Shown: positions 29,968-38,536 of the stretch, piece by piece | Position numbering within the stretch: position 1 is the stretch's first letter | Layout of the letters: every line of letters begins with the position of its first letter | Source of the DNA: an uncultured Victivallis sp. | GTDB lineage: Bacteria > Verrucomicrobiota > Lentisphaeria > Victivallales > Victivallaceae | Length of the DNA stretch: 38,567 nucleotides | Direction of reading: 5' to 3' | Assembly (NCBI RefSeq): GCF_944391105.1 | Contig: NZ_CALXSK010000041.1 | Location: 1 to 38,567 of the forward strand | Program-made: the position numbers and the translations under genes | Notes under the pieces: model-generated | The model's input: the letters and a program-made list of their open reading frames with translations, nothing else | Database searches by the model: none | Told to the model about the DNA's origin: nothing

Positions 29968-31392
29968 ATGAGTCAGGAGTTCGAGTATCTGTTCCGGCGG
30001 CGTCACGCGCTGCACCGGGCGAACCGCGAGGTGTGGGAGCGCTCGCGGGCGGCGTATTACGGCGGTGAGGCGTACATCCGGCGTGCACTTGTTCGTCACG
30101 TTTCGGAGGTGGAGCCGGAGTTCGCGGAGCGGCTGCGGCGCGCCTATTACTTCAACTATCCGCGCAAACTCGCACGCATGATTACGCAGTTCATTCTGTC
30201 GGTCGAGCCGCAGCGGGACGGTGCGGATCCGGTTCTGGTCGAGGACTTTTCCCGAACGGGGCTTCGCGCGAACGAAGTCATGCGGCAGTTCTCCACGCTG
30301 CTGAACATCTATGGTGGAGCGGCGCTGACGGTCGAAATGCCTTACTTCGAGGGGGAGATCGACTGCGAACGCAAGATGAGTGAGCGGATTCGCCCGGCCG
30401 TTCGCGCCTGGTCGCCGCTCGACGTCGCGGACTGGGCGTGGGGGAGCGACGGGCAGCTTGAGTGGCTGCTTGTGGAGGAGCGTTCCCTCGCGGACAACGG
30501 GCCGTTTCTGCCGCCGGTTCCGGTGGTGCGCCGGAAACTTTTCACGCGTCGTGAGACGCTGATTTTCGAGCGTTCCAACGGCGCGGGATCGGTTGTGCAG
30601 GTCGCCCGGGCATGCCATGATCTCGGATGCGTTCCGGCGCTGCTGTCGTTCGAGCCGGACGGGTTCGGGATTGACGGCGGCCACTATTTTGAGGATGTTG
30701 TGCGTATTTCGGATGCGATTCTGAACAATGAATCCGAGGCGCAGATGAACATCGTCAAGCAGATGTTCGGACTTCTGGTCATCTCCGACAGCTTCGCCCG
30801 CGGGGCACGTCCCGTACCGGGCAGTGGAAACGGTGCGGAGAAGGAGAAGTTCAGTCACCTGCTCGCCCGTTCGGCCGCAATCTGGGAGAGTCCGGAAGAG
30901 AAGGGGATCAGCCGCTACATCTCCCCCTCCGGGACGGACACCTCCGCGATCCGTGCGGAAAACGATGCGCTCAAACGCGAACTCTTCGATGTGGTTGGCA
31001 TGGCTCTGGTTCAGCCGTCGCGCGCGGCGCAGACCGCCGAGGCAAAGGCGTGGGATCACCACCAGATCAAGCAGTTTCTTGCGAGTCGGGTCGATCAGCT
31101 TGAGCAGGCCGAAGTGCGCTGCTGGGAGCTGATGCATGGATTCGATCCTACGATTCCGGTTCCCTCCATCGCCTACAATCGGGAGTTTGCCGTGACGGAT
31201 CTGAAGTCCTCCATCGAATCGCTGGTCGAACTCAAACGGTTTTCCGGAGGGCTCGAATACCGCCGCGAGGTTGCGCGAACGGCACTTTTTCTGCTCGAAA
31301 AGGTGCGCAAGATCGATCCGGAACGGCGCGAACAGATCCGTCGGGAGATCGAATCGTGGCAGACGCTGCGGCAGGAGGTGGACAATGGCTGA
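29968..31392 (+). CDS. Phage portal-like protein (DUF4055-like)
   Basis: A 474-residue protein that looks like a tailed-phage portal, the ring through which DNA enters a capsid. Typical features are RRALVRHVSEVEPEFAERLR and RAYYFNYPRKLARMITQFIL near the start, the Trp-rich wing segment VRAWSPLDVADWAWGSDGQL, a helical stem region (DAILNNESEAQMNIVKQMFG), AENDALKRELFDVVGMALVQ, and a C-terminal helical crown (RREQIRREIESWQTLRQE). No terminase, protease, capsid or tail gene flanks it, and base composition matches the host. It could be a prophage remnant, a domesticated portal, or part of a split cluster. A moderate ribosome site (GGAAAGG) lies 11 bases upstream. It overlaps the next gene by eight bases. 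Confidence 0.55.
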   Translation: MSQEFEYLFRRRHALHRANREVWERSRAAYYGGEAYIRRALVRHVSEVEPEFAERLRRAYYFNYPRKLARMITQFILSVEPQRDGADPVLVEDFSRTGLRANEVMRQFSTLLNIYGGAALTVEMPYFEGEIDCERKMSERIRPAVRAWSPLDVADWAWGSDGQLEWLLVEERSLADNGPFLPPVPVVRRKLFTRRETLIFERSNGAGSVVQVARACHDLGCVPALLSFEPDGFGIDGGHYFEDVVRISDAILNNESEAQMNIVKQMFGLLVISDSFARGARPVPGSGNGAEKEKFSHLLARSAAIWESPEEKGISRYISPSGTDTSAIRAENDALKRELFDVVGMALVQPSRAAQTAEAKAWDHHQIKQFLASRVDQLEQAEVRCWELMHGFDPTIPVPSIAYNREFAVTDLKSSIESLVELKRFSGGLEYRREVARTALFLLEKVRKIDPERREQIRREIESWQTLRQEVDNG

Positions 31393-31678
31393 GTTCCGCT
31401 GCTCCGAAACGGTGATCCTCCGTCTGTTTGAACCGGGACTTTCCGACGGCGGAACGAATTTTCAGGAGCGCCCTGTCCGGGCGCTGGTGGTTGAAAACCG
31501 GGGCTTCACCCCTGCGGACGGTGCGTCTGCCGCATTTGAATTCCTGATCCCGGGAGACATGGAGATTCCACCCGGCAGCAGCCTTGTATGGCGTGGCGTG
31601 GTGTACGACATCGGCTCGGTGCGCCGCTGCCGCGACCTCGACGGAACCGTGCGCGCTTCGCGCTGCACGGTCTGCTGA
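31385..31678 (+). CDS. Small protein coupled to the portal-like gene
   Basis: A 97-residue protein, not firmly recognised. It is beta-rich, with VRALVVENRGFTPADG, AAFEFLIPGDMEIPPGSSLV and WRGVVYDIGSVRRCRDLDG, a pattern like the short head-tail connector or completion proteins that follow portal genes in some phages. The final Cys pair (RASRCTVC) is notable. The ATG lies inside the end of the portal-like gene, so translation should be coupled. A strong hairpin CCGTGCGCGC/GCGCTGCACGG lies at 31648-31671 within the 3' end, with a T6 run 14 bases later (31684-31689), a possible terminator. A phage adaptor role is inference from position and shape. Confidence 0.5.
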   Translation: MAEFRCSETVILRLFEPGLSDGGTNFQERPVRALVVENRGFTPADGASAAFEFLIPGDMEIPPGSSLVWRGVVYDIGSVRRCRDLDGTVRASRCTVC

Positions 31679-31697
31679 GGAGCCTTTTTTGTTCCAT

Positions 31698-32342
31698 CTA
31701 GGCGAGATGCGGGCGGACGACCTCGGCCATCACGCGGTAGGCGGCGAAGGTCAGGTGGGTCCCGTCCGGGCGGGCAAATTCGGCCGCGAGCTGACCGGCG
31801 GCATCTTTTACGCGGGAGTGGTAGTCGAGGAATCCGTCTAGATTCCGGAGGCTCCACTCCCGCTGTTCTTCGTTGATTTCAACGATCTTCTCCTGAAACT
31901 GGAAGCGGTCCCACGCGTCGGGGGAGCGCAGCGGCAGGATGCTGCCGAGATAGACCTTGCTGCCATGTTCCCGGATCATCGATGCGACGGCGCGTGTCTT
32001 GTCGAGGATCGTCTGCTTCGGCCACTCGATTCCGTTGATGCCGATGAGCAGAAACACCTTCTCCGGAGTGTAGGGATAGACGTCTCCGTCGAGGCGGAGA
32101 TACAGGCCGTTGACGTTGTCGCCGCCGATTCCGCGATTCAGCACCGAATGGTTCGGGAAGAACTCATGCAGGGGCCAGAGATCGGTGATCGAGTCGCCGT
32201 AGAAGAGGTTCCTGACATGACCGACTTCGGCGGAGATCTTCCGGTATTCGAGGATATCCCGCCACCGATCGCGCGTATCGAAGAACTCCTGAATTTCACG
32301 GAGGGATTTTTGATCGAACAAGGTATCGTATCTGCCAGCCAT
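31698..32342 (-). CDS. SGNH/GDSL-family hydrolase
   Basis: A 214-residue serine esterase or lipase-like hydrolase of the SGNH fold, probably removing acyl or acetyl groups from sugars. Block I is FYGDSITDLWP (nucleophile Ser51), block II is NRGIGGDNVNGL with the oxyanion Gly, block III is LIGINGIEWP (Asn), and block V is DGTHLTFAAY near the C-terminus with the catalytic Asp and His. The start at 32342 was chosen for AAGGA nine bases upstream; the frame stays open up to 32525 but that part is AT-rich promoter sequence. No signal peptide is present, so it is likely cytoplasmic. It diverges from the GntR/LacI-type regulator, and both genes may be controlled from the repeats between them. Confidence 0.88.
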   Translation of the reverse strand: MAGRYDTLFDQKSLREIQEFFDTRDRWRDILEYRKISAEVGHVRNLFYGDSITDLWPLHEFFPNHSVLNRGIGGDNVNGLYLRLDGDVYPYTPEKVFLLIGINGIEWPKQTILDKTRAVASMIREHGSKVYLGSILPLRSPDAWDRFQFQEKIVEINEEQREWSLRNLDGFLDYHSRVKDAAGQLAAEFARPDGTHLTFAAYRVMAEVVRPHLA

Positions 32343-32452
32343 TTCCGCATCCTTTCGTTTCTGCAATGCCGTTTGGGAAACATACATCCGTTCCGCATGA
32401 TTTGCAATTATTTTTCCGGGAGTCGCTGCTTTTTTCTCTGATGTGTGCTTGA

Positions 32453-32513
32453 TTGTATGAATTTTGTTGTTTATTGTATGAATTTTAAAATATTTTTGCA
32501 CTTTTTTTGTATG
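32453..32513. repeat. TTGTATG repeat array upstream of the regulator gene
   Basis: Two identical 13-base direct repeats TTGTATGAATTTT (32453-32465 and 32474-32486), exactly 21 bases apart, and a third partial copy TTGTATG at 32507-32513. An inverted copy TTCATACAA occurs at 32569-32577, beyond the promoter. The 21-base phasing is two helical turns, as expected for protein-binding sites on one DNA face. On the minus strand each full copy contains TACAAT, a possible -10 for the SGNH gene. The surrounding 32343-32589 is far more AT-rich than the rest of the window. Confidence 0.6.
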
Positions 32514-32518
32514 TAATC

Positions 32519-32547
32519 TTGACATTTGCTGTTATATTCAGTATAAT
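32519..32547 (+). promoter_or_regulatory. Perfect consensus sigma70 promoter
   Basis: TTGACA (32519-32524), 17 bases, TATAAT (32542-32547): a full consensus promoter for the regulator-pseudopilin-glycosidase operon. Such a strong promoter would usually need repression. Confidence 0.88.
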
Positions 32548-32552
32548 TAGAA

Positions 32553-32573
32553 ATGAAAAGAGATGATTTTCAT
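32553..32573. promoter_or_regulatory. Inverted repeat at the transcription start, candidate repressor operator
   Basis: ATGAAAA-N7-TTTTCAT with perfect seven-base arms, placed from about +1 to +20 of the strong promoter. Its right arm overlaps the inverted TTCATACAA copy. This is an ideal position for self-repression by the gene that follows. Confidence 0.55.
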
Positions 32574-32589
32574 ACAAGGTGTGTGTTTT

Positions 32590-33708
32590 ATGGGATACAA
32601 AAGTAAGGCGGTACGGATTTCCTCGACGCTGGAGCAGGAAATTCGGGCCGGGCAGTTTGATCCGGAGAAATATCTGCCGGGAGAAGATGCGCTTGCCGAG
32701 CGTTATCAGGTGTCGCGCAGTACGATTCGGCGCGTGATCGAAATTCTCGATCATGAAGGGGTTGTGGTGAAGGAGCCGAACCGTGGAACGATGATTGCTG
32801 CAAATTCTCTGCGTCATCCTTTGCCGAAGGAGCCGCGGACGATAACCATGGCCTGGGCCTATGCGGCCTATCCGGACAGCATGATTTCGAATGTGACCGC
32901 CGGAATCCAGAAATTTGTGGAGGAACGCGGGCTAAATCTTCAGATTTTTACGAGTTCGACCGGGCACGAGCCGGTGCTGGAATCGATTGAGAAGGCTGCC
33001 GCGTTCGGCATGGACGGCGTGATTCTGCTGCCGTACAATCAGGAGTGTTACGTTACATCGGTGAAGAAGGTGGTTGCCGCCGGCATTCCGATTGTGACGA
33101 TTGCGGATCTGCCGGGAAGCGGAGTCAGCTCCGTGGCCAGTGATGATTTCGGCGGCGCATTTCAAAGCATTCAATATCTGATTGCCCGGTTTGATCGTCC
33201 CTGTTATTTCCTGGGTTCGACGTATGAGACCAGCAGCTGCATGGAGCGTTATGAGGCGTTTTGCATTGCAATGCGGGAGGCCGGATTTGAATCCGAAATC
33301 GATTCATACACCCTTCGTCTTGAACCGGACGGGCAGAAGCCGGAATACTGGCCGCTGGCGCAGAAGGAACTCCATCCGATCGAATTGTGTCAGGCTGTGT
33401 TCGACCGGATCCGGTTGCCGGCAAGTGTGTTCTGCATCAACGACTATATTGCGCGGGGACTTTATCAGGCGGCGCAGGAGCGCGGAGTGGTGATCGGACG
33501 TGACCTGATGGTTGCCGGTTTCGGCGACCTGCCGTTCGCGAGCCGTCTGACCCCTCCGCTGACCACGGTGAAAACCGATTCCGTCCAGATGGGATATCAA
33601 ACGGCAAAAGTTTTGTATCAGCATATTGTAAAAGAGGTTACGTCTCCGGTCAGGTTGAGGCTACCTGCCGAGTTTACAGTGCGGGCATCCGTTGCGGGCA
33701 TACAATGA
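32590..33708 (+). CDS. GntR-type DNA-binding / LacI-type sensor transcriptional regulator
   Basis: A 372-residue regulator with the AraR layout. The N-terminal ~75 residues form a GntR winged helix ([40 protein letters not shown]), followed by a ~280-residue periplasmic-binding-protein fold as in LacI/GalR ([60 protein letters not shown]). It should bind a sugar and release or change its grip on DNA. The start at 32590 follows AAGGTG at good spacing; an ATG at 32563 is in frame but lies inside the candidate operator. It heads the cassette with the pseudopilin and the GH42-like gene, so these are its probable targets, together with itself and perhaps the divergent SGNH gene. Confidence 0.93.
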   Translation: MGYKSKAVRISSTLEQEIRAGQFDPEKYLPGEDALAERYQVSRSTIRRVIEILDHEGVVVKEPNRGTMIAANSLRHPLPKEPRTITMAWAYAAYPDSMISNVTAGIQKFVEERGLNLQIFTSSTGHEPVLESIEKAAAFGMDGVILLPYNQECYVTSVKKVVAAGIPIVTIADLPGSGVSSVASDDFGGAFQSIQYLIARFDRPCYFLGSTYETSSCMERYEAFCIAMREAGFESEIDSYTLRLEPDGQKPEYWPLAQKELHPIELCQAVFDRIRLPASVFCINDYIARGLYQAAQERGVVIGRDLMVAGFGDLPFASRLTPPLTTVKTDSVQMGYQTAKVLYQHIVKEVTSPVRLRLPAEFTVRASVAGIQ

Positions 33709-33724
33709 ACCAAGGGAGGAAATC

Positions 33725-34399
33725 ATGAGAAAGAAATTCACACTAATCGAATTGCTGGTTGTGATTGCAATTATCGCGATTCTCGCATCGATGCTGCTGC
33801 CGGCGCTGAATCAGGCCCGGAACCGGGCGAAAAGGAGCATTTGCACAGGAAATTTAAAACAGCTTGGACAGAGTCTGTTTTTGTATGCAGGGGATGCCGG
33901 AGAGTATTTCCCGAACAACGGTCTGCCGGTTGATATCTGGAAGGCCGCCATGAACTATGAATATGTTTCTTTTTATCAGAATCCGGCGCCTTTCTTGAAA
34001 TTGATGAAGCCTTACATTCCAAATTTTCTTGTTTTCAACTGTCCGCTGGATATTCTGCGTCAGAAAAAGACCAGCTGGGATTGGGAACATCTTGACTCCG
34101 CCGATATGCGGGAAAGCCGTGGCATCAGCTACAACTATCTGAACGTCAACGGAAAAGTTCTTGGCCGTCCCCGTAAGGCAGGCGAAGCTCCGACGACCGG
34201 CCTTATGGCGGATCATCAGAACTGGACAGCCGGAACCAGTTGGATTTGGAATCACGGCGGAGCTTTCAATACTCAGCCCAGCGATGCGAATGTTCTGTTC
34301 AGCGATGGACGTGTCGAAAATGCCAGACTCAAAGCCGGATACCAGACCGTCGATTTTGGAACTCGGACTTCTGTGACGGATACGACGAAAGTGCGGTAA
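33725..34399 (+). CDS. Type II secretion-like pseudopilin (prepilin N-terminus, H-X9-DG C-terminus)
   Basis: A 224-residue protein with a class III signal: MRKK followed by [17 protein letters not shown], the Glu at mature position 5 and the long hydrophobic helix. A globular domain follows, ending in the H-X9-DG type region [20 protein letters not shown], typical of large pseudopilin families in Lentisphaerota and Planctomycetota. The residue before the cleavage site is Lys, not the usual Gly. GGAGGAAATC precedes the ATG. It begins 16 bases after the regulator and is followed by the giant glycosidase with a one-base gap. It probably sits in the envelope as a minor pilin or membrane-anchored adaptor; binding of glycan or of the neighbouring enzyme is inference. 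Confidence 0.9.
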   Translation: MRKKFTLIELLVVIAIIAILASMLLPALNQARNRAKRSICTGNLKQLGQSLFLYAGDAGEYFPNNGLPVDIWKAAMNYEYVSFYQNPAPFLKLMKPYIPNFLVFNCPLDILRQKKTSWDWEHLDSADMRESRGISYNYLNVNGKVLGRPRKAGEAPTTGLMADHQNWTAGTSWIWNHGGAFNTQPSDANVLFSDGRVENARLKAGYQTVDFGTRTSVTDTTKVR

Positions 34400-34433
34400 T
34401 ATGCTTCTGGCGGAAAATCAAAGGTTGAGTGTC

Positions 34434-37400
34434 ATGCTTTCTCGTGCCATCCGGATTTCTTCGGTCATATTGTTGTTTGTTTTGGCATCGGCATCGTTGT
34501 GCGCGGATAACCTGTTGCGCAATCCCGGTTTCAGGAGTTTCGGCGATGATGGTCTCCCGGCGGAATGGAAACTTTCCATGGCCTCCGGAATGGATGCTGT
34601 TCTGAAAATTCTTCCGGCGGCTGGACCGGAGAAGCAGAATGTACTTTCTCTCGTCAACCGCAGCGGCAAAGGATCCCGCATGGCGTTGCGGCAATTTCTG
34701 CCGCTCAAGGCCGGCACTCTGTATCAGCTGACCTGCCGGGCCAGGGGAAAAGCGGGCGGTTATCTCTCCTTTGCCCTCGGCAGCAAATGGCAGAAGCGGC
34801 TCTGGATTCGGGGGGGAGAGAAGTGGACGCGGTATACTTTGAAATTCCAGCCGGAAGAGTCGGAATTCTCCTGGAAAAACGCATATGAAATCTGCCTGCT
34901 TGCCGAAGATGACTGTGAGGTGGAGGTGATCGATGTGGAATTGTTTCCGGATGATCCGGCCGTGTTGATCGCCAATGGAGATTTCACCAGGATCAATGCG
35001 GACGGACGGCCCGAGGCGTGGTCGTACAGCCCGGATGCGGGAATGGATGTCACTGTGAAAGTGGTGACGGAGGAGGGCGGCCGACGCAATGTGCTCGCGA
35101 TCGACAACAATTCCAATTATGGGGGCGGTCGCCTTGCCATGCGGCAGTTTCTGCCGTTGAAGGCGGGACAGCTCTATGAGCTTTCCTGCAAAGTGAAAGG
35201 CAATGCGGGAGGGTTTCTTTCGTTCGCTCTCGGCAACAAATGGCAGGAACGGCTCTGGCTGCGGCGGAGCGAAGACTGGCGGGAATACCGCTTACGGTTC
35301 ACCCCGCAGGCGGACCGGTTTTCCTGGAAGGACGCTTATGAAGTCTGTCTGCTTGTGGAGGATGTCTGCCACGCCCGGATTGCGGATGTCATGCTCAAGC
35401 CTTTGAACACGCTGACCCCGGTTGCGGCCGGGTATTCCAGAATGCAGCGAATCGCAGTGATTCCCCAAGTGAAGTTCGATCCGGCAGCGAAGGCCATTCC
35501 GGCGGGGATGCCGGTATTGGAACCCGAACTCGTCGAAAAATTTGAGACGCCGTCCAGGGAGGATCTCTCCTGCCGTGCCGCGCTGGGCTGGGACGGGAAA
35601 GGGTTGATTTTCTATGCGGATGTGACCGACGGGGGAGCATTCATCTCCCGTCCTGGCGAGGGAATGTGGAGCTCCGATTGCGTACAGCTTGCGATTGAAC
35701 CCGACGGCAGACTCAAAAACGGCCGGGAATCCGGAGATCTTGAAATCGGTTTCACGCGCGGCGGCACCGGGCCGGACAACTACTGCTGGACGGAGAAACG
35801 TCGACTCAACTCCGAAGAGCTGGAGTATGATGTGCGACGGACTGAAACCGGTTATTTCATCGCCGCCAGGATCAGTTGGCAGCTCATGCCGCAGATCCTG
35901 AAGAATCCGGGCGGCGCATTCAGCTTCAATCTGACTGTGAACGACAGTGACCGTGATGGAGAACGCAAGGGGATTTCTCTTTCACCCGGAGTGTTCGTCT
36001 ACAAGAGCAGCCGCGAGAACGTACTTGCTTTTCTGGAGGGGAAGCCGTTTTCTGCGCGTTTTCTGCCGGATTCGGAACAGGTGACTTCGGAGTTGACTGG
36101 ACGGTTGATTGTGAATGACCTTTCCGCCCCTTTCAAACTCCGTGCCGTCAATGCTTCGGGCGAACATTTCGAACTCCCTCTGGCTGTTTTCGGTAATGGA
36201 ACGCCTGCTGTCGCGGAGATTCACTGGGATTTCAGCAGAATACCGGGCGGAAATTGGAACATCGAAGTCATATCCGGCGAAAACATTCTTGCTTCCGCCG
36301 AAATTTGCAAAGCCGATTTCTTTGGTGATTTTAATCGGGAGCTGGCAATTTTGCGTGAACGTTATGCAAAGCTGAAGCCGGAACTGGAAGCCCGCAGGAA
36401 GATTCCCCGTTTCAAGGCGATTCAGACGATCTTCGATCACCAGCTTGCTCTTCTGGAGGCCGATATTCGAAAGTCGGAGAAACAGGAGGAGAAGGACTAT
36501 TACGGCAAACGAGGTTTGCGGATCACCGCCGAATTGAATGATCTCGCCGATTTGGCCGGAAAACTGTTCCGTGCGGAACTTCCGCCGGAAAGTCGATATG
36601 TGAGCTCGAAACGTGTCTTGAAGAACGGCTGGATCGAAGCGGAAACCGTCGATGCGACGGGGAATCGGCTCATTCGTCCGGTGATATTTTCCGGTTACGG
36701 GCATTTTGACACGGCAGTTCGGGATATTCCGATGTTTTCATCGATCGGCGCGGACATGATCCAGTTTGAAGTTACCATGCACTCCGTCATGCGTGGAGAA
36801 AATCCGGATGGTTCATTCCAGGTCAGTTTTGAGACGCCGGCCAGACGTCTTTCCGGAATCGATTCCGCCTGGAAAAACAATGTTGCCGTTGCCTTGCTGC
36901 TGGGGACCCACTATCTTCCCGACTGGGCGGGGAAAGCTCACCCGGAAATGCTCTGGAATTCCGGCAGTTTTCTGCAGTTCGACGTTCAGCATCCTTACTC
37001 CCGGAAACTCGTCGGGGAGTTTGTCCGGCAGACGGTTCGTCATGTTCGCAACATGGAGGGGGCGGGATCGATCCACAGCATCTGTATTTCCAATGAGCCG
37101 CGTTATCAGCCGAGTCTGCGCAGCGGTTTCACGCGCAGTCGTTTTATCGAACGGCTGAAGGCTTTGTATGAAAATGACATTGACAAGCTCAATCGGAAAT
37201 ATGGAACCCGCTATGCCGATTTCGATGCAGCGGTTCCGAACTATGATCCGCAACCGGATTCCCTGCCTGGTCTTTACTATGATTTCGTGATTTTCAAGCT
37301 CGACGAATTTGCCGACTGGCACAACTGGATGGCGGGCATCGTTGAAGAGGAGTGGCCCGGCATGGCCGTTCACTCCAAGGTTCTCGGCGGTTTCGGGATC

Positions 37401-38399
37401 GGTGGAGCCACCGATTACGAGCGGTTCGGAAAATTCAGCACTCTCAACGGTACTGATAATGGAATCGGTTTTAATCAACGTACCGGGCAATTTACCCGCG
37501 GTGAAATGATTTTGAATCTGGCAAGTTCGATGAATCCGGTCTCGATCATCAATACGGAAAACCATTTGATTCCGGATGATGTGGAGGAGCCGGTCTCTTA
37601 CGATGCCGTGTATTGTTGCGCATTTCAGCAATATGTCCATGGTGTCGCCGGATCCGCCGCGTGGGTGTGGGAGGATTACGACCTGAACATGTTCCGGAAC
37701 CACCATGTCTTTGTTGGTGATATCTACCGTCGTCCAATGGGAATTCTGGCCGTTCGAGATGCGGCCGCCGACGCCAACCGACTTGTGAATGAGCTCAGGG
37801 AGGCCTATGCCGCTCCCGCCCGGGTGGCGTTGCTTTATTCAATTCCATCGGCGATTTTTAATGAAAAATACGAATCCGCCTGCAAAGAAGCGTGGCATGC
37901 TCTTGCCCGGGCAGGACGTAAGATCCGGTTTGTCTCCGAAGATCAGCTCAAGCGGGGGGAAACCGCCGGGATCGAGCTTATCGTGGCAACGGAAGCAACC
38001 GTTCTGACTCCGGAAGCGGCCGATGCGCTCAAACGGTTCGCCGAGTCTGGCGGAACGGTTGTTCAGATTGGAAAAGGATTTGAGAAGACTCCCTACGGCG
38101 AGCCGCTCGAAGTAAAGATCCCCGCAAAGACGGCGACTTTCTCGGAGCTCGGTGCTCTGGCGGACGGAATCCTCGGTAAGCTGCCGGTACAAATTTGCTC
38201 GGAATCCCCGGACGTTGAATGGCGGGCCACTCCGACGGCGGACGGCGGATGGCTGGTTAATGCGGTCAACTTCGGCAAAACTCCGGTGGAAATCAACATC
38301 GACCGGAATGCCGTTGAACTGATCCGCAATCGTTCTGTTTCAGAGGGGAAATTCTTGCTGCTGCCGATGCAACCGCAGTTGTTCAAAATGGATTTCTGA
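34434..38399 (+). CDS. Large secreted GH42-like glycoside hydrolase with duplicated N-terminal modules
   Basis: A 1321-residue exported enzyme. Order: signal peptide (MLSRAIRISSVILLFVLASA, cut after LCA); two tandem homologous beta modules (~26-170 and ~172-325) of carbohydrate-binding type; a CBM9/DOMON-like domain (~340-545, ALGWDGKGLIFYADV, SDCVQLAIEPDG); a helical linker (~625-710); a TIM barrel of clan GH-A (~740-1110); and a GATase-like domain as in GH42 (VALLYSIPSAIF, IELIVATEATVL). Candidate acid/base is Glu888 in ISNEPRY and nucleophile Glu1042 in INTENH. GH42 enzymes are mostly beta-galactosidases, but the substrate here is unknown. The start at 34434 was chosen for AAAGG nine to ten bases upstream and the clean signal peptide; ATG at 34401 is the alternative. 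Last gene of the cassette. Confidence 0.82.
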   Translation: MLSRAIRISSVILLFVLASASLCADNLLRNPGFRSFGDDGLPAEWKLSMASGMDAVLKILPAAGPEKQNVLSLVNRSGKGSRMALRQFLPLKAGTLYQLTCRARGKAGGYLSFALGSKWQKRLWIRGGEKWTRYTLKFQPEESEFSWKNAYEICLLAEDDCEVEVIDVELFPDDPAVLIANGDFTRINADGRPEAWSYSPDAGMDVTVKVVTEEGGRRNVLAIDNNSNYGGGRLAMRQFLPLKAGQLYELSCKVKGNAGGFLSFALGNKWQERLWLRRSEDWREYRLRFTPQADRFSWKDAYEVCLLVEDVCHARIADVMLKPLNTLTPVAAGYSRMQRIAVIPQVKFDPAAKAIPAGMPVLEPELVEKFETPSREDLSCRAALGWDGKGLIFYADVTDGGAFISRPGEGMWSSDCVQLAIEPDGRLKNGRESGDLEIGFTRGGTGPDNYCWTEKRRLNSEELEYDVRRTETGYFIAARISWQLMPQILKNPGGAFSFNLTVNDSDRDGERKGISLSPGVFVYKSSRENVLAFLEGKPFSARFLPDSEQVTSELTGRLIVNDLSAPFKLRAVNASGEHFELPLAVFGNGTPAVAEIHWDFSRIPGGNWNIEVISGENILASAEICKADFFGDFNRELAILRERYAKLKPELEARRKIPRFKAIQTIFDHQLALLEADIRKSEKQEEKDYYGKRGLRITAELNDLADLAGKLFRAELPPESRYVSSKRVLKNGWIEAETVDATGNRLIRPVIFSGYGHFDTAVRDIPMFSSIGADMIQFEVTMHSVMRGENPDGSFQVSFETPARRLSGIDSAWKNNVAVALLLGTHYLPDWAGKAHPEMLWNSGSFLQFDVQHPYSRKLVGEFVRQTVRHVRNMEGAGSIHSICISNEPRYQPSLRSGFTRSRFIERLKALYENDIDKLNRKYGTRYADFDAAVPNYDPQPDSLPGLYYDFVIFKLDEFADWHNWMAGIVEEEWPGMAVHSKVLGGFGIGGATDYERFGKFSTLNGTDNGIGFNQRTGQFTRGEMILNLASSMNPVSIINTENHLIPDDVEEPVSYDAVYCCAFQQYVHGVAGSAAWVWEDYDLNMFRNHHVFVGDIYRRPMGILAVRDAAADANRLVNELREAYAAPARVALLYSIPSAIFNEKYESACKEAWHALARAGRKIRFVSEDQLKRGETAGIELIVATEATVLTPEAADALKRFAESGGTVVQIGKGFEKTPYGEPLEVKIPAKTATFSELGALADGILGKLPVQICSESPDVEWRATPTADGGWLVNAVNFGKTPVEINIDRNAVELIRNRSVSEGKFLLLPMQPQLFKMDF

Positions 38400-38458
38400 C
38401 TGTTGGCGAAATAGAACGCTGTCGTTGATTTTGCGATCGCATTCCGTCGACGCAAAAG

Positions 38459-38497
38459 ATTTCCCGGGGGAAGTTCCGCCGGGAAATTTGCTTTTTA
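38459..38497 (+). terminator. Intrinsic terminator of the regulator-pseudopilin-glycosidase operon
   Basis: ATTTCCCGG (38459-38467) pairs with CCGGGAAAT (38479-38487), with an inner GGAA/TTCC stem in the loop, followed by TTGCTTTTTAT. It lies 60 bases past the stop codon. Confidence 0.75.
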
Positions 38498-38510
38498 TAT
38501 TGCTTAAGCG

Positions 38511-38536
38511 CAAAAAAACTACCGGCTGCGCCGGTA
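38511..38536 (-). terminator. Leftward intrinsic terminator at the window edge
   Basis: On the minus strand, TACCGGC, loop GCA, GCCGGTA, then GTTTTTTTG. It implies a leftward gene ending just outside the window, convergent with the glycosidase operon. The last 31 bases show nothing else recognisable. Confidence 0.6.

Noticed and set aside
32590..33708. Regulator considered as an ordinary LacI-family protein
   Set aside because: The N-terminus is a GntR winged helix ([18 protein letters not shown]), not a LacI helix-turn-helix; only the sensor part is LacI-like. It is therefore not the obvious binder of the LacI-type operator at 2356.
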